From Macrosoma leucophasiata (Eukaryota > Arthropoda > Insecta > Lepidoptera > Hedylidae), in assembly GCA_036365455.1 (NCBI GenBank), contig JAWQUS010000007.1, forward strand, positions 21,344,001 to 21,408,000: 64,000 nucleotides of DNA, in the 5' to 3' direction. The notes under the pieces are model-generated. The model did no database searches, had not been told where the DNA came from, and worked only from the letters and a program-made list of their open reading frames with translations. The stretch's first letter is position 1. The number at the start of each line of letters is the position of its first letter. The position numbers and the translations under genes are program-made. Shown here piece after piece: positions 20,913 through 30,585 of the stretch.

Positions 20913-22198
20913 AAGCTGCAGTCCACAAACAAATGTCTAAATTTATCCTTTCTAATAACCTTCTTTCCCAATTTCAATCAGGATTTCGACCTGGGCATAG
21001 CACATCGACTGCTCTCGTAAAGGTGTTGGAGGATGTCAGATTAAATATGGAGAACTCTCAAGTGACTGTACTTGTCCTTGTAGATTTCTCCAATGCTTTT
21101 AATAATGTTGACCATGACATTCTCCTCAGCATACTCAACTTCACTGGGATCTCATCACTGGGCCAGGAATGGTTCTCCTCGTATCTTCGTGGTCGCCAGC
21201 AGGCAGTGCGCGTCAATCAGGAGCATTCTGGCTGGTGCAATCTTGTCGCTGGTGTCCCACAAGGCGGAATTCTTTCTCCTCTTTTATTTTCTTTGTTTAT
21301 AAATCTTATCACTTCTTATCTTCACTGCTCTTATCATCTGTATGCTGATGACCTTCAGATTTACACTCAATCTGATATTTCTAATTTACATTCGGCCATC
21401 ACTAACATTAATAGGGATCTGCTAGCTATATGTGAGTGGTCACGTAAATTTGGGATTTCTGTAAATACGTCGAAATGTCAAGCTATAGTAATTGGCAGCA
21501 CATATTTTATTAATAAACTTGACCTGAATCATTTGCCTCCTGTTGTGTTTGACAATTCAATCATACCATTTGTAGATAACGTTAAGGATTTAGGACTACA
21601 CATAGATTCAACTTTAAAATGGAAAAAACAGGTAAACAAAATTAGTCAAAATACTATCGCTACTTTACGCTCTCTTTATAGATATAAAAACTTTTTACCC
21701 ACCGGCACAAAGATTCTCCTGGTTCGTTCTATTATTTTACCCACTCTTGATTATGCTGATGTTTGTTTCTCAGATATCTCACAAGAACTTCTCAACAAAT
21801 TGGATCGATTACTTAATACTTCCATTCGCTTTATCTTTGGCCTGCGAAAATATGACCACATCTCCCTCTATCGTTCTAAGCTTAAATGGCTTCCTATCCG
21901 CCAGAGACGTTCCTGGCGGATACTCTGTTTTCTTTTTTCAATCATTAACGATCCATGTTCTCCGAATTATCTTCAAACAAAATTTAACTTTCTCGGCGAC
22001 TCTCACAGTCTTTCTCTTCGTTCATCGGAGAATTTGACGCTTGCAATACCTTCCCACCATTCTGTTTTTTTGTCGAAATCTTTGGTAATATCTGCGATTA
22101 AGCTCTGGAACACGCTGCCCCTTGACATTCGTAAGTCTCCCTCTAAGTTTTCATTCAAACGAAAGCTCTATAGTCACTTCCTGGAATCGATGCCTTAG
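20813..22198 (+). CDS. LINE ORF2, part 2: reverse transcriptase and C-terminus
   Basis: The continuation of ORF2 in another frame; the first codons shown by this frame are not a real start. RT motifs: THYRPISILPFLSKVLEAAV, GFRPGHSTSTAL, LVDFSNAFNNVDHD (motif A), AGVPQGGILSPLLF (motif B), YADD at 21341-21352 (motif C, normally Y/FADD in this group) and DLGLHIDSTLKWKKQV (motif D/E region). The C-terminus carries LWNTLPLDIR, a hallmark shared with the relic at 44234-45955. All catalytic residues are present. One single-base-type frameshift near 20835 is the only visible lesion, so this copy was inactivated recently or awaits confirmation that the shift is not an assembly error. Confidence 0.88.
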   Translation: MAESLVPCLKSSSPCLPTHYRPISILPFLSKVLEAAVHKQMSKFILSNNLLSQFQSGFRPGHSTSTALVKVLEDVRLNMENSQVTVLVLVDFSNAFNNVDHDILLSILNFTGISSLGQEWFSSYLRGRQQAVRVNQEHSGWCNLVAGVPQGGILSPLLFSLFINLITSYLHCSYHLYADDLQIYTQSDISNLHSAITNINRDLLAICEWSRKFGISVNTSKCQAIVIGSTYFINKLDLNHLPPVVFDNSIIPFVDNVKDLGLHIDSTLKWKKQVNKISQNTIATLRSLYRYKNFLPTGTKILLVRSIILPTLDYADVCFSDISQELLNKLDRLLNTSIRFIFGLRKYDHISLYRSKLKWLPIRQRRSWRILCFLFSIINDPCSPNYLQTKFNFLGDSHSLSLRSSENLTLAIPSHHSVFLSKSLVISAIKLWNTLPLDIRKSPSKFSFKRKLYSHFLESMP

Positions 22199-22483
22199 TT
22201 TTAACTTTCTGTCGTCCTATGCATATATATTTATAATATATATTTATAATATATATTTATAATATATTATTGTATATATTATCTATATACTGTATAAGTT
22301 ATGTATATATTATTTATGATACGTAAATATAATAATTATATCTAATATATTTTTATCTTTTTATTGATTGTTAAATACAATTTATAATGTTTTTGTTTCT
22401 AAACAATACCTATTTCTTACTGTCCATATAGTTTTTATTATTGCACCCCTACTATCAGTATCCCACTACCTCAAGGTTGACTG

Positions 22484-22512
22484 GTAGAGAATGCCCTATG
22501 GCATTAAGTCCG
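22484..22512 (+). promoter_or_regulatory. LINE 3' UTR stem-loop
   Basis: AATGCC-CTAT-GGCATT (22490-22505) forms a 6-bp stem just after GGTTGACTGGTAGAG. Two other truncated copies (33393-33465 and 43733-43795) keep the stem with changed bases. In related LINEs such 3' hairpins are recognised by the RT; that role is inferred here. Confidence 0.6.
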
Positions 22513-22535
22513 CCTTATGTACTAGGTGCATTAAA

Positions 22536-22562
22536 GTTTAAATAAATAAATAAATAAATAAA
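22536..22562 (+). repeat. LINE (AAAT)n 3' tail
   Basis: AAATAAATAAATAAATAAA ends the LINE directly at the interrupted Penelope sequence. An ATATTTATA-type tandem run lies at 22222-22270 in the 3' UTR. Confidence 0.8.
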
Positions 22563-22904
22563 ATAATTTTTCAAACTTCTGTCAGACAAATGTCACCTCA
22601 GTCTGCCCGGGACCACGGAAGCTGAAAAGCGACCGAAACGTCGGGTTGATTTTAAAAATCATTTTAGTTTAATATACGCGAGATAAATCCGTAAAAATAG
22701 TTTTATTTCAATTGATAAATATCTCACGAGAATGTAGCTAAAATTACGATGATAAGTCCAACGGGCGTTGCCTGTAAAGAATAATGTTGGATTAAGGTTA
22801 CTCTATTAATTAGCCTGGGTTGCACCAATATACTCGTATTTGTTAAAGTTGAAGGTTTTTTTATTGTTTTATATTTCGCATTAACACATGATTGTGAAAC
22901 ATAT

Positions 22905-23007
22905 TTTATTTAAAGAAAAATGGAAAGAAAAAATCGACTTTAGGCGAGACTCGAACTCGCGGCCTATGGGAATCTAGTCCAGCCGCTCTTCCAACTGAGC
23001 TACCTAG
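22905..23007 (-). mobile_element. Short tRNA-derived SINE (tRNA-like, not a gene)
   Basis: The antisense sequence has GTAGCTCAGTTGGAAGAGC (A-box region) and CGAGTTCGAGTCTCG (B-box region), followed by AAAGTCGATTTTTTC and an A/T-rich tail. The acceptor stem does not close, so it is a SINE head rather than a functional tRNA gene. Tail fragments occur at 1005-1050 and 28939-28966. Confidence 0.65.
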
Positions 23008-23008
23008 T

Positions 23009-23293
23009 TTTTTTTATGTTATGAAAGTGGCAAACAAGCATGCAATTCACATTGATGTCAAGTGATGACTGCAGCCTATAGACACTTACACATTGACCAG
23101 AGGTCAAAATGCAGATGCGTTGCCACTCCTGAGGCCTAAGGTGTTATGCCTCTGTGCCGGAAATTACAGGGCATTACATTACCACCTGACCGGCACACGA
23201 TAGTGCCGAACACTACCATTTAGCGGCAAGTATATACGGTAATGCGGTGGTGGCTACGCCCGCGAGCTCCGTCACTGACGCTCTACAACCAGT
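23009..23293 (-). mobile_element. Family A element, full length
   Basis: T-run, ATGAAAGTGGCAAACAAGC, full body, 5' end CTCTACAACCAGT. It is inserted next to the tRNA-like SINE inside the family U element. Confidence 0.85.
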
Positions 23294-23409
23294 AAAAAGC
23301 ATTTTACATCCTTCACTTACTTTAACAGATTTCTTTAAGTTAGAGAAGGATGTGAAATGTTACAATAACCTTAACTTTAACAGATATCTTGGTGCAACCC
23401 AGGCTAAAT

Positions 23410-23690
23410 ATTATATTAAACTAGCTGACCCGACAAACTTCGTATTGCCTCAGAATGAAATAATGTGTCAAAGGTTTGATAGATACGGACTATTTGTATA
23501 GGAAAATAAAATAGTGGTTTTTACTATTCCCCTTCAATTTCTTCATATTTTCTTACCTTTTAAACCTTCCCTGATCTTCCAAAAATCATTCAAAATCAAA
23601 ATTAGCCAAATCGGTAGAGCCGTTCTCGAGTTTTAGCGTTTTAGAGACTAACGAACAGCAATTAATTTTTATATATATACTAGGATTTAA
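23410..23690 (-). repeat. Family J repeat, copy 2
   Basis: ACTAGCTGACCCGACAAACT at the left and CTAACGAACAGCAATTAATT at the right; inverted relative to 15012-15240. Confidence 0.7.
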
Positions 23691-23720
23691 TGGCTAAGTC
23701 ATCAGTATAAATGCTACTTA

Positions 23721-23960
23721 CAGCACAGCAAGAAATATTGCACTGAAAGAGACAATCGGCTAGTTTCAACTTCGTAGAGCGTTATCTCTGCTGCACACTG
23801 CCTACGTAAGCACTGTTAGTCTGGTATTGGTCAAAACTTGATCAAAATGGTCGACAAACGTCCCATGGACAAGGTGCGAAAGAGGTAACGCTCTACAGAC
23901 CCGAAATAAGCCGAAGTCTACTTTCTAAGGTCGATGTACAATATTTATTTTGTCTGTGTG
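23721..23960 (+). mobile_element. Family K MITE, copy 3
   Basis: Left end CAGCACAGCAAGAAATATTG after TA; right end near TTTGTCTGTGTG before TA. The internal inverted words (GTAGAGCGTTATCTCT and GTAACGCTCTAC) are retained. It separates two family J copies of the same orientation. Confidence 0.7.
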
Positions 23961-23984
23961 TAGATATGTTTTTTTATTAGATAT

Positions 23985-24235
23985 TATCTGACCCAGCAAA
24001 CTTCGTATTGCCTCACAATGAAATAATGTATCAAAGGTTTGATAGATTCGGACTATTTGTATAGTAAAATGAAATGTGGTTTTTACTAATTTCTCTTCAA
24101 TTTCTTCACATTTTCTAACGTTTAAAACCTTCCCTGGACTTCCAAAAATCATTCAAAACCAAAATTAGCCAAATCGGTCCAGCCGATTCCAGATTTAGCG
24201 AGACTAACGAACAGCGATAGATTTATTTATATATA
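23985..24235 (-). repeat. Family J repeat, copy 3
   Basis: CTGACCCAGCAAACTTCGTA to ACTAACGAACAGCGATAG. It closely resembles the copy at 23410-23690, so the K element lies between two near neighbours of one family. 24236-24576 shows nothing further. Confidence 0.65.
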
Positions 24236-24579
24236 GATTTATGCAGAAATAATAAAGGAGAATGATATACGTTTTATACGTTTTTGGGCCTAGGTGTTAA
24301 CTCTGTACTCTCTTTTTATGTTATTTGTTTTTCAAACTTTTGTCACTTTCTATTATATTCTATTTTGTTTTTCACCTTATAAAAATATGTATTTCACTTT
24401 TTTATACTTACTTCAATAACTTAACTTATGGTGACTTAACCCTTACGATTTTGCGGGCCTATAAATATCCGTCTTCTTTGAATAGACATCTTATTATTCG
24501 TGAATCATAACTAACGATACTAATACGTTTTTTAACAGAACCGTGTTAACATAACAGGTTTAACAATAATGAAGATTTA

Positions 24580-24724
24580 CCCCCTTATTCATAAACGTAC
24601 ATCAGATACGTTTAGTTATAGAATGCTTTGTCTTTGTCAGTTGCATTGTCAAATGTGCAGGAAAGAAAAGACAAAGGAGAGATTAGCAAACACTTTAGTT
24701 AAATTACGTTTATGACTAAGGGGG
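24580..24724. mobile_element. Harbinger-like MITE (TSD TTA), copy 1
   Basis: The ends CCCCCTTATTCATAAACGTA and TACGTTTATGACTAAGGGGG are inverted, and TTA flanks both sides (24577-24579, 24725-24727). A 3-bp TWA duplication with C-run termini fits the PIF/Harbinger group. A second copy is at 59243-59388. Confidence 0.8.
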
Positions 24725-24901
24725 TTAGCCTTCTTTATTACAGTGTTTATAAAATATATTTGTGCATAAAGTTGCAAATTACCTACATATTAAACTTTAT
24801 TAACTTTATATTGAGGCATTTCGTAGCGAACGTCGTGTCGTAACAATTAGATACGACTACATACTGACGAGTAATCTTCAAGTCTGTACAGTACCTGTAA
24901 C

Positions 24902-25427
24902 TAGGGTTACCACCTCTTAGCTGTCTAAATCCGGGAGAAAAAAAAACATTGAATATAATAACTTTTTATTTTATTTTGATTTAATAACAACATAGAAATA
25001 ATTGTATTTAATCAAAATACACAAGTGCGTAGATTGCTGTTAGATACAGACTAATAAGCGAAACAAATGAATAACGAAAATGAGTGAGACAAAGACGACG
25101 CAATCGCTCACGCACGTGGCTCAGAAAGAGACAATAAAATAAAGTAGGTACCTACACGCATGCAATTCAGTTTATACGAAACTAGCTAGCTACCCACTGG
25201 CGAGTAGTGGCATCAGTAGCGAGATAGTGGCGAGAAGGCTGCAAGAATGCTGCCGAGAATTTACGCCGCTCTTAGCCATTTCGACATGGCGTGTCATTAC
25301 TTTTGAACAACTTGTTATTCCTGGAGAATTTAGTATATTTGAAATGCCTTCCGGGAGACGGGAGATTTAAATTTTCAGAGCTCGAATCCGGGAGACTTCT
25401 TGAATTCCGGGAGAAGTGGCAACCCTA
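24902..25427. mobile_element. hAT-like non-autonomous element (TSD CCTGTAAC)
   Basis: Starts TAGGGTTACCACCTCT and ends AGAAGTGGCAACCCTA. The 8-bp CCTGTAAC is at 24894-24901 and 25428-25435. The 526-bp interior has no transposase. Confidence 0.85.
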
Positions 25428-25565
25428 CCTGTAACTCATAACTTTTGGTATAATTAACATATATAATTTTATATTAATTCGATTTAATAGCTAGGCCAAT
25501 AACTTTTAAAGAAAAGCGATTATGTAATAAAATTGAAGTACTTACATAACCTTATGAAAAATAGT

Positions 25566-25638
25566 GCGGGCTCACTAAGGTTTGGTTGCAAACCTCGCGG
25601 GCTCACTAAGGTTTGCAACCAAACCTTAGTGAGCCCGC
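25566..25638. repeat. Perfect 30-bp-arm hairpin
   Basis: Arms 25566-25595 and 25609-25638 are exact reverse complements (GCGGGCTCACTAAGG at the outer ends). The 13-nt spacer repeats the start of the left arm, so the word GCGGGCTCACTA occurs twice in sense and once in antisense within 73 bp. Confidence 0.9.
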
Positions 25639-25757
25639 GAGAGCCGCGGTAGTGCGCTGCACGTTTACCACCCTCTATCTCAAAAACTATTGAGCGAATA
25701 AAAAAAAGGTTCAAATGACATTTATCCTAAATTGTATGTTCTACATTCTTATAATAG

Positions 25758-26062
25758 ACTAGCTATGCCCGCGACTTCGCCCGCGTGAGAATTTATGATT
25801 GTTCAGTAGGTATATACCCGGACGAATTCGTGGGCGCAGCTAGTATAAAAGTGTTACTCCTTATTACATCAGCTATCTGCCAGTGGAAGTCCCGCCAAAA
25901 TCGGCCCAGCCATTCCCAAGATTAGCCCCGTATAGACAGACAGACAGACAAAAAATGTAAAAATGTTGTTTTGGTATATGTACCGTGTATACACATGCAT
26001 TTAGTAAAAAGCGGTTATTTTTATATTACAAACAGACACTCCAATTTTATTTACTTGTACCT
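25758..26062 (+). repeat. Family I repeat, copy 1
   Basis: ACTAGCTATGCCCGCGACTT, TCCCGCCAAAATCGG, a short CAGA run, and a CAAACAGACACTCCAATTTT end. Copies are at 27440-27745 and, inverted, 47444-47760. This is a widespread lepidopteran intergenic sequence type. Confidence 0.7.
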
Positions 26063-26304
26063 ATAAATATTAACAACATTGAAGCAATAGAAACTGAGAT
26101 AACAGCGAAAAAACTGCTTTTTTATCTTTGACCTAGTATAACTTCCGGTAAAGACTACACAGACTACATACACGAGGTTATATGAGACTTTTGAGACAGC
26201 TTTTAGAACGTCAAAATAAGGGTATACATATATAAATATTTCGCTTATTACCTCTTATTCCGAAGTTTAATTCGCTAAAATGACTGGACTATAACTGTAT
26301 TTTT

Positions 26305-26820
26305 TTTTAATGTAATGGAAGAGGTAATCAATCATGCAGTTTACATTGATGTTAAGTGATGACTGCAGTCTATAGACACCCACACAAAGACCAAGGTCAA
26401 AATGCAGATGCCTTACCACTCCTGAGGCCTAAGGTGTTATGCCTCTGTTTCGGAAATAGCGTCCACTACATTAAGGCGCCAACTAGTGGAATACAATGAA
26501 ACCTTACAGTACTTGTCTAGTACGATAGATGGCGTGCAGTCAAATTACATCGCACATACGAAGATTTCACAAGAGTTGGCTTATATACAACTTCCCAAAG
26601 TCAACCGTTGGGCCGCGGCCCGCCAGGCGCTACCACCTCGCCTGGTCGGAGGATCCTCCCTTTTCGCCGGAGGAACACTTCCAACCGTTCCTCCACAGAG
26701 CCATACATTACCACCTGACCGGAACGCGATAGTGCTGAACACTACCATTTAGCGGCAAGTATATTAGGTAACGCAGTGGTGCCTAAGCCCGCGAGCTCCG
26801 TCACTGGAGCTCTACCACCT
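26305..26820 (-). mobile_element. Family A element split by a solo LTR
   Basis: The tail half (to CTGTTTCGGAAA, 26456) and the head half (GAGCCATACATTACC, from 26698) are continuous in the family A order. The solo LTR sits between. Confidence 0.85.
26457..26697 (+). mobile_element. Solo LTR of the TRIM family
   Basis: 241 bp nearly identical to the LTRs at 55889-56131 and 56540-56782, from TAGCGTCCACTACATTAAGG to CCGTTCCTCCACA. The first two LTR bases and about five target bases are missing at the left junction, so no duplication can be read. Confidence 0.85.
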
Positions 26821-26822
26821 GT

Positions 26823-27439
26823 AAAATTTTGCCTAAATGACTTTGACTCGTACTTTATATTTCATATTTTCATCGATAATATTGAAACAAGTTGCGCTTA
26901 ATATAAGTATTATCCGGGGACAAAATGTGGTTTATTACATTTGATTTCCCAGAAGGCTCGACGGCGATGTAGTAATTTCGTTGAGGTAAATGTTCAAAAT
27001 AACTGTCATCAATCACCGACGGTGATATAATTGCGTAGGTGATGATATATTGTGGTATTTAAAAAAAACTGGTTGCCTGTAAAGTCGGTTTTACGGGCGA
27101 AGATTTTACGTGACAACGTCTTTTTCTCGGTAGAAAGGCATTCGCCGGTCCGGCAGGCCTCTCTTTCGTTCGGTGACTCATCGTTACGTTACCGGGCGTT
27201 ACACTTTTTCATGAGTGACTCCGAGCCGCAACCTAATTTAAGACGTTGTCACGTCAATAGTTTGGATTTTTTCAAACGATTTAAGTAGGTAATTCGCTTC
27301 TGATTTCCTCTAGAATTAAAGTATCAAAACATTACATATATAAACTAAATTGGAGTGGAAATTTTCAATTATTGATTGATTGATTGATTGAATAACGCTT
27401 TTTACTAAATGCGTATGTATGTTTGTACTTTTATTTATG
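26823..27439. other. No feature; (GATT)n at 27369-27390
   Basis: A short GATT microsatellite lies near the family I copy. An open frame at 27052-27288 has no recognisable domain. Confidence 0.5.
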
Positions 27440-27745
27440 AACTAGCTGTGCCCGCGACTTCGCCCACGTGAGACTGATGATAGTTCGTTATTTACCCGGA
27501 CGAAATCGTGGAGGCAGCTAAAAGTAGCCTAAGTTACTCCTTATTACATTAGCTATCTGCCAGCCAAAGTCCCGTCAAAATCGGTATAGCCGTTCTCAAG
27601 ATTAGCCCCGCCAAACAGACATACAGACAGACAAAAATTGTAATAAATGTTGTTTTGGTGTATACATACATATGTATTTTGTAAAAAGCGGTTATTTTTA
27701 TATTACAAACAGACACTCCAATTTTATTTATTTGTATAGATGTAT
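27440..27745 (+). repeat. Family I repeat, copy 2
   Basis: AACTAGCTGTGCCCGCGACT through CCCGTCAAAATCGGTATAGC to CAGACACTCCAATTTTATTT, parallel to 25758-26062. Confidence 0.7.
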
Positions 27746-28035
27746 AGATTATGTTATACTTGCTGTGCCCACGTACCTATACATCCGCGTACGAAGTCAG
27801 AGTCAGTAATTTATAATCTTATTATCTAGCTGAATATTTTAAAATTCTGAGTGTGTCTGTTAGAGTTTATGTAAGTACTCTCTAAGCTAATATTATTTTT
27901 TACATGTGACAAAATAATTAAAAAATCGATAACACTTTCGATATCAATAAACTACAGTATTGCATCCTAAAATTATGCCCATTTCAGATTTTTGGAATCC
28001 GGACAATCCCGCACAGATTGGATACTTGGCTTACA

Positions 28036-28238
28036 TTGTGACTTGGCAGTGCTCAACAGCCCGATTCGCGGGTTCATTCCTGCCCAAAACGTGCAAATTG
28101 TGGAACGAACTTCCATCTGAGGTGTTCCCCCGGCGCTACAATAAGGGGTTCTTTAAAACATGCGTCAAAAGAGACCTTCAGGGCTGGCAGCGCGTTGGCA
28201 ACTCCCCTGATGTTGCAAATGTTCATAGGCGACGGTAA
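28036..28238 (+). pseudogene. Jockey-like LINE C-terminal relic, copy 1
   Basis: The sense frame encodes FLPKTCKLWNELPSEVFPRR, GFFKTCVKRDLQGWQRV and ANVHRRR before the stop. It is the last ~65 codons of the polyprotein type seen more fully at 55035-55475. Only the C-terminal tail survives, with no RT motif. The upstream sequence to 27751 and the downstream sequence to 28566 hold nothing recognised. Confidence 0.75.
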
Positions 28239-28566
28239 CCACTTTCCATCAGTTGGCCCGTATGCTTGTCTGTCAATGCTATGACATGAAAAAAAAAATC
28301 TTCATTTAATGATTAACACACAATTTACAAAATATCGCCAGAGAAAACACGAGTCCACACTCACAATGTCACCAATTCAATTAAACACGCGTCAACACCC
28401 GGGGCTTTGTCATCATAAATCCATTAACTCGATATAATAAAAACCTTTTACTATTCCGATACTCAATTTGAAAGTTTAGATAACGTTCATAATAGGTTTG
28501 TGTTCAACTTTGCTCGTGGATAATACTTGTGCAGTTTTGTTTACTTTAAGGTACTCGTATATTTTT

Positions 28567-28870
28567 ACTGGTGGTAGAGCTCCAGTGACGGAGCTCGCGG
28601 GCGTAGTTACCACCGCATTACCTAATATACTTGCCGCTAAATGGTAGAGTTCTACACTATCGTGTTCCGGTCAGGTGGTAATGTACGGACCTGTAATTTC
28701 AGGCACAGAGGCATATCACCTAATGCCTCAGGAGTGACAGCGCATCTGCATTTTGACCTCTGGTCATTGTGTGGGTGTCTATAGGCTGCAGTCATCACTT
28801 AACATCAATGTGAACTGCATGCTTGTTTGCCACTTTTATTACATAAAATATATATATATATATATATATT
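28567..28870 (+). mobile_element. Family A element, full length with (TA)n tail
   Basis: Starts ACTGGTGGTAGAGCTCCAGT and ends GCCACTTTTATTACATAAAA followed by a ~20-bp TA run. It is the best sense-strand reference copy in the window. Confidence 0.9.
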
Positions 28871-28975
28871 AACTCGTATTGGTTTATTATTTTTGTATTT
28901 TTCTTAATAACACGTGCGGGTGAAATACTTTAGAGAAAATATGGAAAGAACACTTTGACTTCAGGAGTGCACCCG

Positions 28976-29433
28976 CCTATCGACATTGCTGTCGTCATTG
29001 TCATTGCTGTCAAATTTTTAGGTCGATTTGTAGCTCCTTTAAAAGCAGTATAGGTCTCGCCAGGTAAAAAGAACGCTGGCGGTCAAGCTGCGCAGTAGAC
29101 GATTTATCGATCTATTTGGTGGTATGAGGTGCGGCGTTTTCAATCTGCCTACCAATACACGAAACCGCAAGCGAAAGCTAGATCAAAAATAAACCAATAG
29201 GGCTAGTACTTTCGTGCGCGAGTGTACCGATGCGCGAACACATCCCTTCTACTTTCTTCCAGCGTTCTTTTTACGTGGCGCGACCTATAGTGATAATCTG
29301 ATTGTTTTTCTTTCTTCCGTAGGTGAGAAACAAGCGATAATGGTAGATTTTTTCGATTATTGTTGTTTAGTTAACGTATAAATCGACATGAAAATTTGAC
29401 AGCAATGACATCGACGACAGCAATGTCGATAGA
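28976..29433. mobile_element. MITE with 55-bp inverted termini, nested
   Basis: The outer arms (28977-29030 and 29381-29433) share CTATCGACATTGCTGTCGTC and GTCATTGCTGTCAAATTTT in inverted order. A second inverted pair lies inside at 29049-29079 and 29259-29292 (GGTAAAAAGAACGCTGG and complement). This looks like one MITE inside another. No target duplication was found. Confidence 0.8.
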
Positions 29434-30133
29434 CACCCCAGGTGGTACTCAAACACATAGTCACATGGATGTAAAAAAATAATCTAACATAATATAAGAC
29501 CTAAACACCTAAACGCTGTTATAACATAAATATATTCAGACTAGGTACATCAAAAAATACATTAAATCACTTGGTAATTGGATAAATATGAAAAGAAAAT
29601 TGGAAATTCGGTCGCTGCACCCAGATCCCATAATCCGTGATCGAGCCGCCATGCCAATTTCACCTAATGTACTCATACTATACCGCTACTGTCACCACGC
29701 GATATGAAAACGGGGGACAGTAACATTCAATGTTTGAAATTGATATAATACGAGCGTAACCGTAGCTCTTGAATCAAGCATCTTATTATACTGAATTTAA
29801 AAATTCCAATGAGCTGCATCCATACCCTACATTCTTTTTGCAATTACCTCAAACGGAGGCAGAATGTCGAGTTGACGTTATTAGTTACAACTAAGAATAC
29901 CAATTCCATAAAGAGAGGTTGAGTTAAGGTCGAAATTACGACTTAGAATATGGGTGTTAATATACTGGACTCGTATTACATTAATTCGGCCACTGGCGGA
30001 TCTTTTTTTTTCAATAATGTCTTGCATTTATTCAGAAATCTTATTCAATCATGTAATATACCTACCGTAGTCAAAAGACCACTGGTGACCCCTCAAAAAT
30101 AGTGTATTACGTATATTTCTTACAATGTGGACA
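29434..30133. other. No feature recognised
   Basis: AT-rich, nothing supported. Confidence 0.5.
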
Positions 30134-30141
30134 CATTCAAT

Positions 30142-30332
30142 CAGTGGCGTAACTATACCGTTCGAGCCCGTAGCAAATTCATCGAATGGGCTTCTTTATA
30201 TTGGGAGAGGGGCCCCTCAATGTAACCAACTGAATAATAATAATATTTTTTGTACTGATCGAGGCCACGGGCCTCTTCCGGCTTGGGGCCAGTGGCATTT
30301 TGTCGACTTGCCACCCTGTAATTACGCCACTG
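30142..30332. mobile_element. hAT-like MITE (TSD CATTCAAT)
   Basis: The ends CAGTGGCGTAACTA and TAATTACGCCACTG are inverted repeats. CATTCAAT at 30134-30141 and 30333-30340 is the 8-bp duplication. Confidence 0.9.
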
Positions 30333-30585
30333 CATTCAATGTATTTTAGTGTAAGTACACTTACCAAAAAAAGATACAGTCTAAATACTTTGTCGTCTTT
30401 TTTTCGATGGGAACAAACTCATCAACTTGTAACAATAAAAAAAAAAGAAATGACTTGACAATTCCTAAAAACCCTTGTCCCAATAAATATCAAACGCATA
30501 TCCACAGCAGGGATATTTGGTAAGTACACGACGTTTACCTATTTACTATTCTGCCTACTCCTACTTCCCATAAATCTGATATTTC

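Larger units (their letters stand above)
17688..22562 (+). mobile_element. CR1/L2-type LINE inserted in the Penelope 3' UTR
   Basis: Boundaries come from comparison with the inverted Penelope copy: sequence through GCTACAT (17681-17687) continues at ATAATTTTT (22563). The 4.88-kb insert has a 233-bp 5' UTR, ORF1, an unusually long ~600-bp spacer, ORF2 with one frameshift, a 3' UTR with a stem-loop, and an AAAT-repeat tail. No target duplication is evident. It appears complete at the 5' end. Clade placement within the CR1/L2/Kiri/Jockey assemblage is by motif impression only. Confidence 0.9.
15858..22712 (+). mobile_element. Penelope-like element with inverted 3' copy, host of a LINE
   Basis: A composite insertion flanked by the 11-bp duplication TGATAAATATC (15847-15857 and 22713-22723). 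On the left, 15892-16381 is an inverted copy of the element's 3' end (3' UTR and last ~110 codons). Next comes about 40 bp of unrelated filler, then the sense coding part at 16425-17681. The sense 3' UTR resumes at 22563-22712 after a LINE inserted at 17688-22562. The inverted copy differs from the sense copy at only about two visible positions in ~330 coding bases, so the structure is young. Penelope-like elements are known for inverted partial copies and variable target duplications. Confidence 0.9.
22813..23404. mobile_element. Family U MITE (TA target) carrying SINEs
   Basis: The termini GCCTGGGTTGCACCAA and TTGGTGCAACCCAGGC are perfectly inverted over 16 bp. A longer weaker arm contains TGTTAAAGTT. 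TA flanks both ends (22811-22812, 23405-23406). A tRNA-like SINE and a family A element sit inside. A collapsed relative with almost no interior is at 39261-39314. Confidence 0.8.

Noticed and set aside
28567..28625. Self-cleaving ribozyme at the family A 5' end
   Set aside because: The nested hairpins are suggestive, but I could not find a hammerhead core or a convincing HDV-type double pseudoknot by eye.
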